From Cyanoderma ruficeps (Eukaryota > Chordata > Aves > Passeriformes > Timaliidae): a stretch of 64,000 bases of DNA. Numbering within the stretch: the first letter of the stretch is position 1; each line of letters begins with the position of its first letter. Position numbers and translations under genes: made by a program. The stretch is from the NCBI GenBank assembly GCA_008694505.1, contig VZDJ01000623.1:2166442-2230441 (forward strand), in the 5' to 3' direction. Below the pieces are notes generated by a model. That model ran no database searches, had not been told where the DNA came from, and worked only from the letters and a program-made list of their open reading frames with translations. Shown here one piece after another: positions 11,441 through 25,200 of this stretch.

Positions 11441-12295
11441 TTCTGCAGTATGTTCAAGTTCATACCAAAGGCAGGAATAGATAAGCTCTTTCAATTAATA
11501 TTAAACCCAGGGACTGCATAGACTTAAGACTGAGGAACAGCAGGCCAACAGAAAAAAAATGGACTTCTCAAGTCAAACTTTCTTCCTCCAATTGCAGAGC
11601 AGAGATTGGCTTCCAAAAGAAGCAGTGAGAAGAGCTCCAAAAGAAACTTTCCTTTTGCTTGCTTCCATTTAGTGTTTTGAAATAATGCATCTGGAATTTG
11701 ACGCGACGTGTCCAAGTGCAGTTTCACCCCATAAACAGGACAAGGTGCCAAGCTGTCAGTGGCTTAGCTGTGTCCAGCACGAAGAGAGGCTGAAATTGGT
11801 GTCCTCTGATATTTTTCCATTGCTTTGAAGAGAGGGGGCAGATCGGGATAACATCCCATTGCGTACTTGACTGCAAACCTGTTACCCACATAAATCAGCC
11901 TCACTGGATACTCCCTTCACTGACAGTGGCAAGAAAGTCAGCCCCTTTGAAAGCAAAGATTATCACAGAAAACCCAACCCAGGCAGACAGAGTAGAAGTA
12001 GTGGAAGATGTTTGTGAAGACCCTGGAACAGGAGCAGGGGGCTGTGGTTGCAGAATGGGAAGATTAGAGGATGGTGGGGAGAGTTGGGTGGAGGATTTTT
12101 CAGCTGTGGTATTTAAATATAGAAGCAGCACAAAAACCTTCCTTTAGCCTTGTGTTTAAAGTTCCTGTATACAGTGCATGAATGACTGGAGGAGAATGAA
12201 GCTAGTTTTGTTTTTTAAGCATCTTTTTCCTCCCTATTTTTATGGTATTTATCACAGTGGGAGCTTGGGCCAGAAATGAGGACTGGAGGTATTGC

Positions 12296-12351
12296 TGTAA
12301 GAAGTTAATAAAAATAACACATCTGTAAGAAGTTAATAAAAATAACACATC
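12296..12351 (+). repeat. Perfect tandem duplication of a 28-base unit
   Basis: The unit starting tgtaagaagttaataaaaat (28 bases) is present twice with no mismatch and no intervening base. Identity ends at 12353. The absence of divergence implies a recent slippage or duplication event, or a repeat-handling error in assembly. Confidence 0.95.
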
Positions 12352-15300
12352 TCTAAGGGATTAAAGTAGATCACTTTGGGGCTCATTGGTTTCAGTTTCA
12401 TAGCAGCTTAACTATGATTTACAGTTGCATATGAATTTTAAAAATTAAGCTAAGACTGTATAAGCACGTTATTCATTACATCTGTGATTAAAAAAAATGC
12501 ATAAACTTTAACTACATGAATCCTTTTAGTTAAATTGATAGAAAACCCATGTACAGACCAGCCATGAGAAGAGCAGGTCTTCATATTCCAATTTGGATTC
12601 TTTCTAGTGTTCATGTCTGATAAACACTTAGGGGAAAGGCAAATTCAGTAAAGGAGTGTTTGAAATTTTTGAACTTCAGTTCTGGCGTGCTGTAATGTTG
12701 ACAACTTCAGCACATCATCCAGCATTTGCTTATAGAATATTTTAGAACAACTTTAAAAGAGTCCCAAATATCTGTAAAATATAAATGTGTAATCTGTTGT
12801 TTGTGATGACATCACTTCATTGGGAAAAAATCCCACACATAGGCAGGCAGTTAAAACAGCTTGAACTTTTAGTAATGTTGAAAAAAAGCCAACTAATCAA
12901 ATTGCTTTGTTAAATGTGAATAGTATGCCAAACCTCAGTTTCTCAAATATATAATCTTAAAGGCAAAAAAGCTGTAATGGATGGAAAAATCTGAGTCAAG
13001 TCATGCACACACTTGCACGCAGGAATTAATCAATAGATATAATACTCAGACATAAAACACAGGCATGTTTTAAGTATTTTCAAGATTGCTGCCTACATTT
13101 AAAATATATGCATCAATAAAAGTGCCAGATACTGTCAGTTTGATATTTATGATATCCAGTTTCTTTAGTTGCATATTAAAGCTCACATCAGTGAGATTCA
13201 ACCATTTTATGACATGGCACTGGAATTCTTTCCTCGTCCAATTTTCTATTGTGTGAATAAACATACACTATTTATCTGCTCGTCACATAAAAATTTATGC
13301 GAGAAATATGTGAGTTTTTGTTAAAGGACAATGGCTTCAAAACAAACCACACAACCCTTCTCTTGTTATGTAGTCTTTCTTATTCTATTCAGTTCTAGTA
13401 TCGAGATCATTTGCTCCTAACACATGAGGAGATTTTGCAAAGGATGTGGGGACTGGTCTGAAATCTTCACACACTTTGGCAAGGAGCTCAAAAGAAGAAA
13501 ATATTTGACAACTGAGCAGTGTCAAAAATGAAGTGTAATTGGGAAGCAGCCTTACGAGCATGGATTTCGGGTGTACTGCAGATTCCAAATCTCTCTTTTC
13601 CACTGCAAAAAAAGCATTTTATTGCTTTTATCTTCTGTTCCATCCACCCCACTAAAATCGGTCACAAGTGCCTATGCACAAATAAATAACAGCCTAAAAT
13701 TAAAACTCACAATGCAGGAAGATTTCCTCATTAAAAGATAGAAGGAGAGACTCCAAGGCAGTAAGAATTTCTCTGTCACTGCTGAGATGATGTGAGAGAC
13801 GTAAATATTACAATGAAGGGTCACAATAAAAAGCTAAAGACCACATAAAACATTTTAGCATAAATATGTCATCAATTTTGCTAGTTCTTAACATGAAATT
13901 TAAACCCCAGGAGGGCCTTGAAAGGATGTCTGCTATTCTTTATAATTTTGAAATGCATTAAAAGCAGATATATAGAGCATGTATAGCAGTGTAAATCAAT
14001 TACTATTTCATTGCTTCCATCTTCCCTGCACCAGACCTTGTCACCCTGTTTTTTGGCATGTTTTTTGTGGGAGCAGGGTAGCAAGAGGGCAGATTTGGGA
14101 TTGTTTTTGGTCTGGCAGGACCCACAATATCTTCAGTGTCAGACTTCAGTGATACAGATGCTCTAAAAGGATGTGCTGTGCCAGTTGTAATATTTCTCTT
14201 TTTTTAAGACATCAGTTTCATAGTGCACTGTAACCATCAGCATATTTCAAAAGAATAGCAAATAACTCCCCAAGGATAAAGCCTGGTAGTGGCTTCTAAG
14301 CCTGGTTTGAGCTTAACTCAAGCCAGTGAGCTGTGGGTGGAAGGCTGTGTATGCCGTATAAATCTCCTGGTCCATCTGTCTCGGGGAAGAATACATTTTC
14401 AGGAATCTGTGTCTTTCTAATTGCTTATAAAAACACTCTGAGACAAGCCAGTGAATAAATTAAATTTGAATGTTTCCAGTGGATCTTTTCAGTTTCTCAC
14501 TGAACCTAATTACTGTCTAATCTATGCCCATGAGTATGCAGTTTTAAGTGGGACGTTAGACTTCCACTCTGCAGATTATAAACTCTGTGGTGCATAAATT
14601 CATTATTATTTGTGTAAGAGAAAACGTCAGTGTCTACTACCTTGTGGTTTTAATTTAAAATAACTACTGCATCCAATTCAGGCGTTCTTTTAGAGGAGTA
14701 AGAGAAGCTGTAAAGAGGTGGAAGATGTTTTCTAATAAACCATGTCTCTTGTTCACCCAACTGAATTGGGAAAATTTATGTTTCAAACAATAATTAAACT
14801 CTCCTCGTAGCTCAAGATGTCATGCCTTCAACTGCAATTTTAGGGAGCTCTACCACAAGAGAGAGTAGAGTAATATAATGGACTGCAGGAAACTTTTTGC
14901 TGCAAGGATGAGTGTGGCACCATAAGGAGCAGGACTGCTGCTTCAGCCAGCCATCTCCGAGTGTTTTGCAAAGGGAGATAAATAGCATCACTCCATTCTT
15001 ACCAGCTGGAAGAATTGAGATACAGAGGCCTGGGGGGACTGTTCCCAAATTTTTTGAGTCGCTTTGAGCAGGCAGAGAATAATATCCTCTCTGTGCTGGT
15101 GTCGTTTTGCCTAAATCAAATCTGCTCCCTTCATTTTCCCTGAGCTGGTTGACACAAAAAATTTGTTGTGTTAACACTGCCCAGGTGAGCTCTGCATTAG
15201 TTTATTCACATATTAATCGGATCTGATGAGAACTGCAGTTAGAAAACAAGTGTGGAGCAGACCCAAAGGCACCAGCTCTCACTCTTCCTGTGCTCCCCCT

Positions 15301-16507
15301 AATTAATACAATGAGTCTTAAACAACAATCTTCCTTTATTATTTGCAGATCATGGGATATAAAAATCATTGTAGATTTAAAACGGACTATATTAACCCAA
15401 GTAATTCCACCAGGGCTTGAGTTTCTATAGTGAAAAGTGTTGTGTTGTCTCTGGCTCAATTAGATTTTTCTCAGTGTCAATTTTAATTCACTTCACCAGA
15501 GCGTGGGGGAACTCTCAGTGGAGGGGAAAATGTTGCTTGTGAATGAGAGCCTCCTGTAGCCCACATTTTATTTAAGAGTTTTAAAATGCTTTGCAGTCCC
15601 ACGTTCTCCCCTGAACGTCTGCTATTGTGTGCCATAAGAGCTGAACAAAATGGCTTGATGTTTCTTAATGTGACAGGCATCTGAGTCTGGGCAGGAGGAT
15701 GCAGATGGGGAAAGCAGCGTCCTTGGTCCCTCTTTTTATTTAATACTAAAAGGAAAAAAAGTCTTGATGAGCCTTGGTGGCCAAATAATCTTTATGTCAA
15801 ATCTTTCCCACCTTTCCAAACACCCGCCCATGCATAAAGAGAAGTAAAAACTAGGCAGCAGGGTTTCCTTTCGCAGTACTGAGCTCAGGACAGAGGTTGA
15901 GTGGCCTCAGAAGTTGTTTTTTTTTCCCCCTTTAGATTTGCTGTTCCCCACCTCCCGTGGCTGTCAGCACTTTGGTGTGCATTGCCTGGTTATTCTCTGC
16001 TTGGTGCAGAGTAATCCAAAATTACTATCTCTTGTCTATTTCAAAGAGTAAAATTGGATAGATCTTTAACTTGGGGACATTTCTCATTGTGAGAAAGAGA
16101 AGACAAGAAAAAGAGCTTATGATAGAACTGTCAAGGAGGGGTTACCCAAGACAAGGGCCTGAAATGCCCACCGTGGATAGGTAGAGCTTTCCAAAATACT
16201 CTTTTCCATCCTGTTCAGCAGTTTTGTCTTCCTATCTCTACACTTGTCCTTCCTATATTTCATTAAACTCTCGAGGCTTTTGATTTACGGGTAGTTGTGC
16301 ACCCACACTGAAGTTTTACTTTGGGTGGGTTTTGATTTGTTTGCTGGGGTTTTTTTGGCTGACACCTCCCTTTTTCCAGTTTTGCAAGTGATTGAGACTG
16401 CTTTCCAGTATATCACTGGGCTACCTATAGGCAAACAGCTGGGACTGTCACCAAAACCAGTCTATTGGATCAAGGGACGTGAACCTCTTTTCTGATTCAG
16501 GCAGAAG

Positions 16508-16528
16508 ATGATGCATGATGCATGATGG
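16508..16528 (+). repeat. Three-unit ATGATGC tandem repeat
   Basis: The units are ATGATGC, ATGATGC and ATGATGG. The unit junctions create two TGCATG hexamers (16512-16517 and 16519-16524). Confidence 0.9.
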
Positions 16529-16812
16529 TGCTCAAGTGCCCCATAGTTATTATTAATGCCAGCTTGTGTATGAAAGGTAAATATGAAATCATTTACATGA
16601 AGAACACCTTCATGTTTTTCAGAAGAACTGTGCAAAACACTCTATGAAAATTCAGGTTTCCAAACGTGTCATCTCCTGGTCTTTTCATTTCCAACAGTTT
16701 TAGCTTTCCTTCCCAGTTAGTGTGTGATGCCTTTCTGTGCTGTGTTACTTGCTAGTTCTCACTTGGGCATATATTGTGTTAAAAGGTGCTGTGTGGAAGC
16801 AAGGAATTATTG

Positions 16813-16843
16813 CTATTACTATTATTATTATTATCATCATCAT
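16813..16843 (+). repeat. (ATT)n / (ATC)n microsatellite
   Basis: A compound trinucleotide repeat that changes from ctattactattattatta ttat to catcatcat. Confidence 0.9.
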
Positions 16844-19272
16844 TTAGATGCTGCAGTTTAAGTAGTTCAAAAAAAAAATCTCGAAACTAAAGGTCAGTGT
16901 AGCTTGTAGGAGGTTTACACATGCACAGTACAAGTAACCTTCAGAAATTTCCTCATGACAAGATAAGTGCAGCAATTATATTTAAATGAGTGCCAGAGAA
17001 AATTTCACTGTAAACTGCATTAGCTGGAGAGTGTGTGCTGTAAGAGGATTTAATTGAATTAATGTTACTTACTATCAAAAGCTCCATCTAGTGTATTGCC
17101 AGGTCTCCTTATTACTAAGAATAATATTTGGCTCATAAATACCCCTGCTCAACTAAGCACACAGTCCTGATGACTTCAGCAAGTGATTAAAATTAAAGCA
17201 TTTCCTTCACTGCTTTGCTGAACAGGGACAGGCTGGAAGCTGGGAACAGGCACTGGTGTGTGTGCAGAGCATGGAATCACAGAGCCCTTCAACAAGGCTC
17301 TTCATGGAGATTCCTCTGACCTGTGGCTTTCCAGGTGTCTAAGGGAGGTGTGATTTTGGCATGAGTGTCCTCAAGGGTACCTGGTTTGGGCCATGGCTGC
17401 ACCAGTGATGGAACCAAGCATTGTCTGAGTGTTCAGGAGGGAGTCAGGGTGATCCATGCTGGGGTTTTGAAGCCCTCCACAAATAGCAGCAGTGATGGCT
17501 GAGGGATTTCATTGAATAATCCTGGTGGTATTTTTAATGCTGTTATTAATGCAGGACTCTCACATTATATGGATGTGCCACAATGAGATCCAGAGAGGTG
17601 TTTTGTGTGACTTCCTACATAAAAGCAGAAAAAAATGCAAATGAACTGCATTTGCATATTCACATGATATAAACAGAAAACTCAGACACGAGGAAACGCA
17701 GGGACATAGCCAGAGACATGCTTCAAACCAGGGATAAAGAAAGCCATGGTTTTCCAACACTTATGTTTTAACCATTAAGGAGAAAATGTGATATATTGGA
17801 TGTTTTTGCAGCATATTTTTGAATGTCAAAATTCCCATTGAAGCCTGCGTCTCCTTTATGTTTGATATTATTTTATTTTCCTTTCACATGCATTCTTTAA
17901 AATGCGAATACGTGAAATCTATAAAAAACCCACCTTTTATTCTCCATTCATTCAGCTACAAAAGCAACAAAGGAAGAGGGTTTGAACCAATCTTTTATGA
18001 AAATTGGGAAACAGTACAATAGTTTCTACAACAACTCTCTTTATTGTTGGCTGAATCAAATGGCAAAAGTTTTTATTCGCCTACGCATCTTGTATTTTAA
18101 CAAGCCACATGTCACTCCTGAACTTCACCCACCCATATTTCTGCATGCGGGTGGCATTCTGGTTCAGTCAGTGAGGCACATGCCATTCAAAGGAGCTACA
18201 ATCTCCTCTTTGTTTTTGTGGTGATGTTTTGGGGGAGAAAAAGAAGGAGTAATTGCCCGTGTTAACTGATGTTCATTACACGGAATTGTTTAGCTCTCTT
18301 AAAAAATCATTGATCTGCTTTTCCCCCGTGAAAGTATTCAAGGTCTCAGTTCACAAAAGAGAAATCAACATGTAAAGCAGCAGTCTGGCAATCTGTGCTG
18401 CAAGGAGCAGAGTGCCACGTTCTGTGCAGAAATGTCAGCAGAGTTTGCTGTCTTTTAAAAAAAAAAAAAAGACAAATATTTAGTAAGGATGAGAAACATT
18501 ATTACTGTTGCAGTCAGGTGTGATTTTGGAGAACAATCTGTTTAAGAGTAGGCATTTTTTTCTGATACATTTGTATGTAGGGTTCATGACTGAACATTCA
18601 TTAAGTAACATCTGACACAAGCTGTTCCTCTTTCTCCCTAAGTTTCATGGCTTTGTTTTGTATTTGAGAGGGATATTACAAAAGGTACTTTGGTGTCTCA
18701 TTCCCATTGGTATGGTCATGGTTTTAACTTTTGAATTACTCCCTTGAAATAGGAGGAAGGGGAGAAAAACACCATTTGGGTATTTTTAATAGGGAATAGG
18801 CAGTATTTGGATTTCATGGCGTGTGCCCATGGTACGTGTGCATGCAGCAAGTCAAAAGTGCAGCTGCAGAACAGGATCCATGAGCCACAGATAACAAAGG
18901 CACCCAAAATCTGGGGCTCCAGCCTTGTCCACACGCTCTTATTATCATTTACTGTTTGTATTGCAGATGCACGTAACAGATTGTACAATATGCTGTACAA
19001 ACAGATTGGTAGAATTATCTTTGTCCTGAAACACTGACGGCAGAGCTGAACAAGAAGGATTGACAGTGTGTCTGCCCTGAGAGCTGCACAGCCCAGATGC
19101 CACAGTGTTGGACCCATGTCCTCAACAAAAGGGCTTTGTGCATCTTTGGTGAAGCAACGGTCTGTTCTTCTTGATCTTGCTGTAAAGGGCTGAAATTTTA
19201 AATAAGGATTAAAAGAAAACAGCACAAAAATCATTAGAGAGTGAGTAGGAGAAGGGAATGTGCCTACTTATC

Positions 19273-19287
19273 ACTTCTTCTTCTTCT
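19273..19287 (+). repeat. Short (CTT)n repeat
   Basis: Five CTT units in tcacttcttcttcttctcat. Confidence 0.85.
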
Positions 19288-22200
19288 CATCTAACAGCAT
19301 TTCTTCTACACTTGCCAGATCGAGTGTGTCAAAGGAGCAGATTTTCAAACTTTTGGGTAGTTGCTCCCACTATTGGAACAAAGCCCTGCAAAAAAAAGGC
19401 TGGGGCATGCAGGGCTGAGTCTTTGGTGACCTGACTGGGAGGGGCACTGCTCATGGAAACTCTGACGCTTTGGAAATGGTAGGGAGAGTGAGCCTGCAAA
19501 CTTGGCTTGCTCTCACAGGGCTACCCAAACAGGAAAAATCCTAATACTTAATGTCTTTTTCATCATCCAGGGCATGCAAAGAGATCATCCACTTATGCCC
19601 TGCATGATTAAGAAAACCAAGAATTGCTCACTTATTTATTGAAGGAGCTAATGTGCATTTCAAAGTGCCTCAGTTTTGGCTTGTGGGGGAAGGAGGAGTG
19701 AACATTAAGATTAATTTCAATGAAAATATTTTGTGGGAATAGTTTGTTCAGTGAATCTAGATCATCTGCAGCTGGTAGAATAATGATATAAGCCCATTTA
19801 TATGCTTTATTAAATCAATAAACCACATGAAAACGGAGGTGGTTTGGGTTGTGCACGCAGCTTTCAGAGGATCTTTGCTTAGGGACGAGAAATGATTTTA
19901 CCATTTAGAAACACGTTTGTTTCTCTTTCATGTGAAAGTACTCTCGCACTAAAACGATTAAAGAAAACATTTTTCAACTCTGAAGTATTGCTGATATTTT
20001 GGCAGTGGCTGTGGCCAGTGGTCCAAGGGATGGGAACTGCTGAGCACTCGGTATTTAAACAACTGGTGTTGACTTTGTGGTTAAAGAAGGTTTATGACTG
20101 GATCTGACATAGCACTTGACCCACGTGGTTTCTGGTTTGAGGCGAGACTGTGCAGGAACATGCCAGGATCCAGGACTCAGTATCCCTGGCTGCTCACGGT
20201 TGAGCCACTGTGGCATTTGTCAAAAAGGGTTGGTCTCTAGATCAGGTGGAAGGTTTTGAGTTCCAGGATGCAAAGGTCTCAAGTTTGGAAACCTAACTTG
20301 AATGAAAAAAGCCCTGCTGATTCATCCAGCCTGTTGTCTGCCAAATCTATGCTTGTTCTGTTTAATGCATTCCTAAATGTTTTGTCCAATTTTATTTGGA
20401 AGTGGACCATGGGACACTCTTTTCAACTCCCCCCCACAACTCAAAGATTAAATGTTTTATTATTGTACTGTAAACACACAGAGTCCTAACATTTTTTTGG
20501 TGTTTCCATCCCCCCATTTTATTTATTTTCTGTTGTATAATCTCTCTTCTGTGCTAATATTGATGAATTGGAGGGATGCATTTTCTGTCATGTAAAATAG
20601 TACTGGGGATAAACTCTGCCTAGGATTTTGGCTGACCCCTTCATCGGGCTTAGCTCGAAAATTAATTTGTCATTACCCAGGTGCTATGCACTAAGCTTTA
20701 TTGGCATAGAGGAGCGCCACATCCTGTATGTTCTTTGGAAGGAAAAAAAGTGATCATATAATCACTGAGACAGTAAACAGTCATTTCCAATCTAGTAATA
20801 TTTTATATGAACTGGCACTGTATGTTGTATATCATCCATCTTGCTAATCCTTGTTCCACATTGCCTCCCACTTGAGGCCAAGAACATTACAGCTGTGCCA
20901 GAGAGTGGGTGGAAAAATAGCCTTATTATTAACCTAAGTTGAAAACGTAATGGCTTTTTGAATGTCTTCATTCACAGATGCAGTCATACTAAAATATTAA
21001 TACCCATAAGTGTAGAGAAACAGAACTTTCATTTAAAATCCATTGTCCATGTGTGTTGCAAAAGGGGAAGCCTTGAAAGTGTTTGAATTCCCTGTATCTT
21101 TTATGTTTTATCCTTTAAATGTCAGTATTCTGTAAGAAAGGAGCCAAAATATTCTTCAGAGTAGGTTTTGAGCAATGTTGCTGCCATCACTAACATTGCC
21201 TTGTGGTAAAGAAAAGAGTTTCTCCAGTTTTCTTTTCGTCTTAAATAACTGGTAATAACTGAGTGGATATTGAAACACACATGACTTTTAGTACTGTGAT
21301 CAAACGGGGCTGCATTGCCACTGTCAGTGTTTGTTTAAATCTCATCCCCAGAGGGATCAGAAATACTCCGGATGCATGTGTTTTCTGGGAGGAACCATCA
21401 CAAAGAGTAGAGGAGAAAACTGCAACCCTCATCTGATAAATCTTCAGAGCACCCCAGGATCCCTGATTTACAAGCAGAAATGAGGGACCTAGCAGAGAAA
21501 GCTGAATGAATTTGCAGCATAGCACTGAAAAGGCACAGAAAAAGGAGATGATATAGTTATAGTTTGCCTTTCCTACCTCTGTAATTTACTTCTGTGTATC
21601 TCTTCTCAGGTAATAAGTGAATCTTCCACGAACCTCTTTAGGAGGTGTAAGAATTGCTCTTGAAGAGTATTCAGAGAAAAAAAAGAAATGTCTTGATTGT
21701 ACTAATTTATGACTAGTGTGAAAAAATGTCACTTCTTTTAAAAAGGAAAATAAAAGGATTAAAACTTCTAGTGTATCAGGCCATGTGTTGTAAATTAGTC
21801 TAATTGTTTTAGAATTCAGAAGTGTTTCATCATTTTAAATTGGGCTTGTCTGATATTTAGTTCCACATTTTTTTATAACACTGCAGGACTAATATGTAGC
21901 CTGTTGTTGCGCATGAAAAGCCTTTTTTCATCCTAATTTTTAAGACTGATGGAATGAGGGGAGGTTGACAAGTAATCGCTTAGTTATCTCTGTGTCAAAG
22001 CTTATGATATGCTTTATAGTGAAAATGTGCAATATGCAGTTCCAGAAATAATTTTGCTCTACATTATGGTTTATCTTTCTGGCATACAAAATGCAAGAGT
22101 GAGTAATGCTGAAGTCTGATAGACAATTTCAAATTGCTTGGAATTATCTTTAAGTTTTGCCAAGTAAGTCTTAGCAGGAGACAAAAAAATATTGTACAAG

Positions 22201-25200
22201 ATAGGGGCCCTGATATTAACAGGACTGCCCTCCCAGCACATCCTTATTTCCCTATATCCCATTTCATGTGGGAAAAGAAACTTCACATTTTTATGGCTTT
22301 ATTTTGCAGTGTCTCTGTTGATCCACTGTGCTCTGTGGATAAATACGAGTCATCTACGAGTAGGGCTTTTTGTGAAAAGACCAAGCGATGTTTGTTCCCA
22401 ATAGGAGCTGCTAGTTGCAAGGCTTGTTTGATGATCTAACCTGTAACCCACCATTTCTCAGCTCCCATCCAGGAAAACTTTGCGTTGTTTGTGCTCAGCA
22501 GAGATATTTTACACAATAACAAACATGTTGAATAAACTACGAGGTCACATTGTAAAGTTAACTAAAGGACCTCTGGCATCAAAATATGATTGCTCAGAGG
22601 TTTTATTTTGTATTTTTTGTTAGCTTGCAGTTAAGACTGGGGACTTTGGTCTAAAGCTCTCTGAGGTTTTTGGTAGCGGATATTTTGTTGGTAGTGATAC
22701 TTTGTTGGATGTGTTCCCGTGGCTGCCATGGTGACCTGCGGAGAGCCGCGCGCAGAATCCTGCTCCTCCAAATGTGATTAGATACATTCAGGAGCTGCGT
22801 GCTATTGATGCCAAAGAACACTGAATAGTTTCATCTACTCTGCAGACAAGCTTCAGTGTAAGCCCTCCTGCCACTGCCTGCTCAAGGCCACCTTTGACAG
22901 CCACAGGAGCCAACACATCACTGTTTAGGCATTCGTTTTGTTCCTTTTCTCTATTTTTCCTTCTCCCTGTGATTAAGTTGCCAATCATCCAGCTTCTTTC
23001 TCTTCTTGTCCTGATAAGTTGCCAATCATGTCATACAGCCTGTACCTCTAGAGCCAAGTATTCCTCTTGTCATAACTTGAAAACAGGCTGCTGGAGATTT
23101 ATTTTAAATCTTGGTCTGATTAAATGCCACATCTTGATCTTTGGAGAGCCATAGGACCTATAGATCATGGTACTCTTCTTTGGACTTCTCTGAACTGGTA
23201 TTAACTAACAGACTTACAATGTGTCCTATGGGTCATCCAACAGTGTCTCAGTATTCCCTTCCCTTAATAGGTATTAAACATTTGTGAATAGATTTTTTTT
23301 TCGTCAGTTTTCCAGGGCATACATGGTGATAGTTGCAAAAAGTAACCAGTCAGTTGTATGAAGGCTTCTGGGGAGAATAGCATATTTATTTTTATGGCAT
23401 GTGGGGTTTTATGTTTTGGTCTGCTTAGCAAATCATTTCTACAAAGATAAGTAGTAGCACTATTTCGTAAGGTCTTCAAGACATAAATCGCAGCAGGAAA
23501 TTAAGCAAAACTGAAAGTGTTTACTGTGAAAAGCGTATTTAAAATACTTCTTGTGAGATTTTGAAATAGCATTTTGGGGGAAATTATGGAAAGTCTGATT
23601 CTGGGAAATCTACAGATAGAACAAGATAAAACTTTGGAAGAATTACGTGTGGAAGTGTAACGTTGTCCTCTGTGGGAGAGGAGCTTAGCTGAATTTTCCT
23701 GCCTCTAACAGTTGTAAATTCTATTAAAACTGCTTTCCTAGATATACAAGATAACACTTTCTCCCAGTATTAATACTTCTCTAGCTCATTTTCCAGTCAG
23801 AAGGAAAAGGCTGTATGAATCATCTTAGCTTTTCTCTCTCATTTTGGAAGTACATGTGTTACATGTCTATTCCGTATCTACCTTCATTGATTTTATATTA
23901 GTTAATCATGAGACAAAAATAAAGAGGAATAATAATTAACTAGGATAGCAACCTCTCTCCAGAAGTGTTCTCCTTGCCCTGGTGAGGCTGCCCAGGTGAG
24001 GTGAAACATGGGCTATAACTCTTTATTAGGACACTTTGCATTTTTACATTGTTAGTCTGTGCAAAAAAAAAAAAGATTCTGTGCAAGAGACAAATGAGAG
24101 GCAGGTTGGGAAGTGGTTGTGAGATACCTCTCAAATGCCTTTGAGCTGGAGCTTTCTGAGCATAGATCCCCCACCTGAAGAGTGTTCTCCGTTCTCATTG
24201 CTTGTGCTCATTAAGTGCTGCCATTTATTTTTGTGTGCCTGCACAAATATATGGCTTTATTACTAAAGTGGTTTGTTTATCTTTGCTGCTGCTGCATTTA
24301 TTTTAGCACTCATCTAAACAATTAATTAGGGAAACACTTGAGTGCCGAATACACTTCTTCAGATACCACTCAGTTGGGTTTTTTATTTATTTCCAGGAGC
24401 ATCAAGGATTAAAAAACCCCCATCTTTTGCAATTTTTTTCTAACCATGCCTTTTTCCCTCTTTTTTGAAGTTTCCACAGCAGAGTACATTGCTTTGAAAG
24501 ATCATGGGCCCTGTTGAGAGTTCAAAGCCAAGTAAAGATGATGCTTAAAGTTCAAAGGCTCTGTGGAGCTGCATCTTCATCTGCATAAAATTGTTTCAAC
24601 TGACTAGAAAGATAGAAAAGTTGCCAGGAATTGCTTCTATTTCATTTTTATTATTATTATAAAGAAAGCTTAATTGGGGAACAAATGTGTCACTGCTAAC
24701 AAGTTCAGGCAAAGCGAAGCTGCTTAGATGAAACACTGCTTGAAGGTGCAATGCAGGAAAGATTTGACATGTGCTGTGACCCTGTGAGAGTGAAGCAGTG
24801 AATGCCTAGAAATCAATATGAGATGTGCAAGGGTTCATGATGTTGAAGTCGAGAAAGAGCTGAAAGTGTTTGACTGAGTCTCGGGCCAAGGGGGCAGGGA
24901 GCGTGATGGATTCAGACAATGGATTTAGACCCGAGTTTTAAAGATGGGGAAATATATTTATCAGGGGGAAAAAAGAAATTCAAATAGTTAAAAATTATCT
25001 CCATTAAAATAGTGTGTGTGTTGTCAGAGTGGAGGCTTTGCCAGTTCTTCCACCAGCAGAGAACAGGGCCCGCAATTTGGTGACTTGGCCAAAAGCAGCA
25101 AAATACGGGGCAGGGAAGGTGTTGGAGGAAACAGTTACTTGTTGATTCAAGTTCAGGGCACTTAGAGGCAATATTTATCCTAGAATTTCTTCCCATGCTA

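Noticed and set aside
17268..17345. CR1-like start (atggaatcacagagcccttc)
   Set aside because: Only the first ~15 bases resemble a CR1 end; none of the following CR1 landmarks is present.
22725..22765. Small GC/CpG-rich patch with a Kozak-like ATG (gccatggtgacctgcggaga)
   Set aside because: Only ~40 bases long, with no usable donor continuing a frame into the CELF2 exon phase. It is not an island and is located after the 5070 exon, so it could not supply the usual upstream N terminus.
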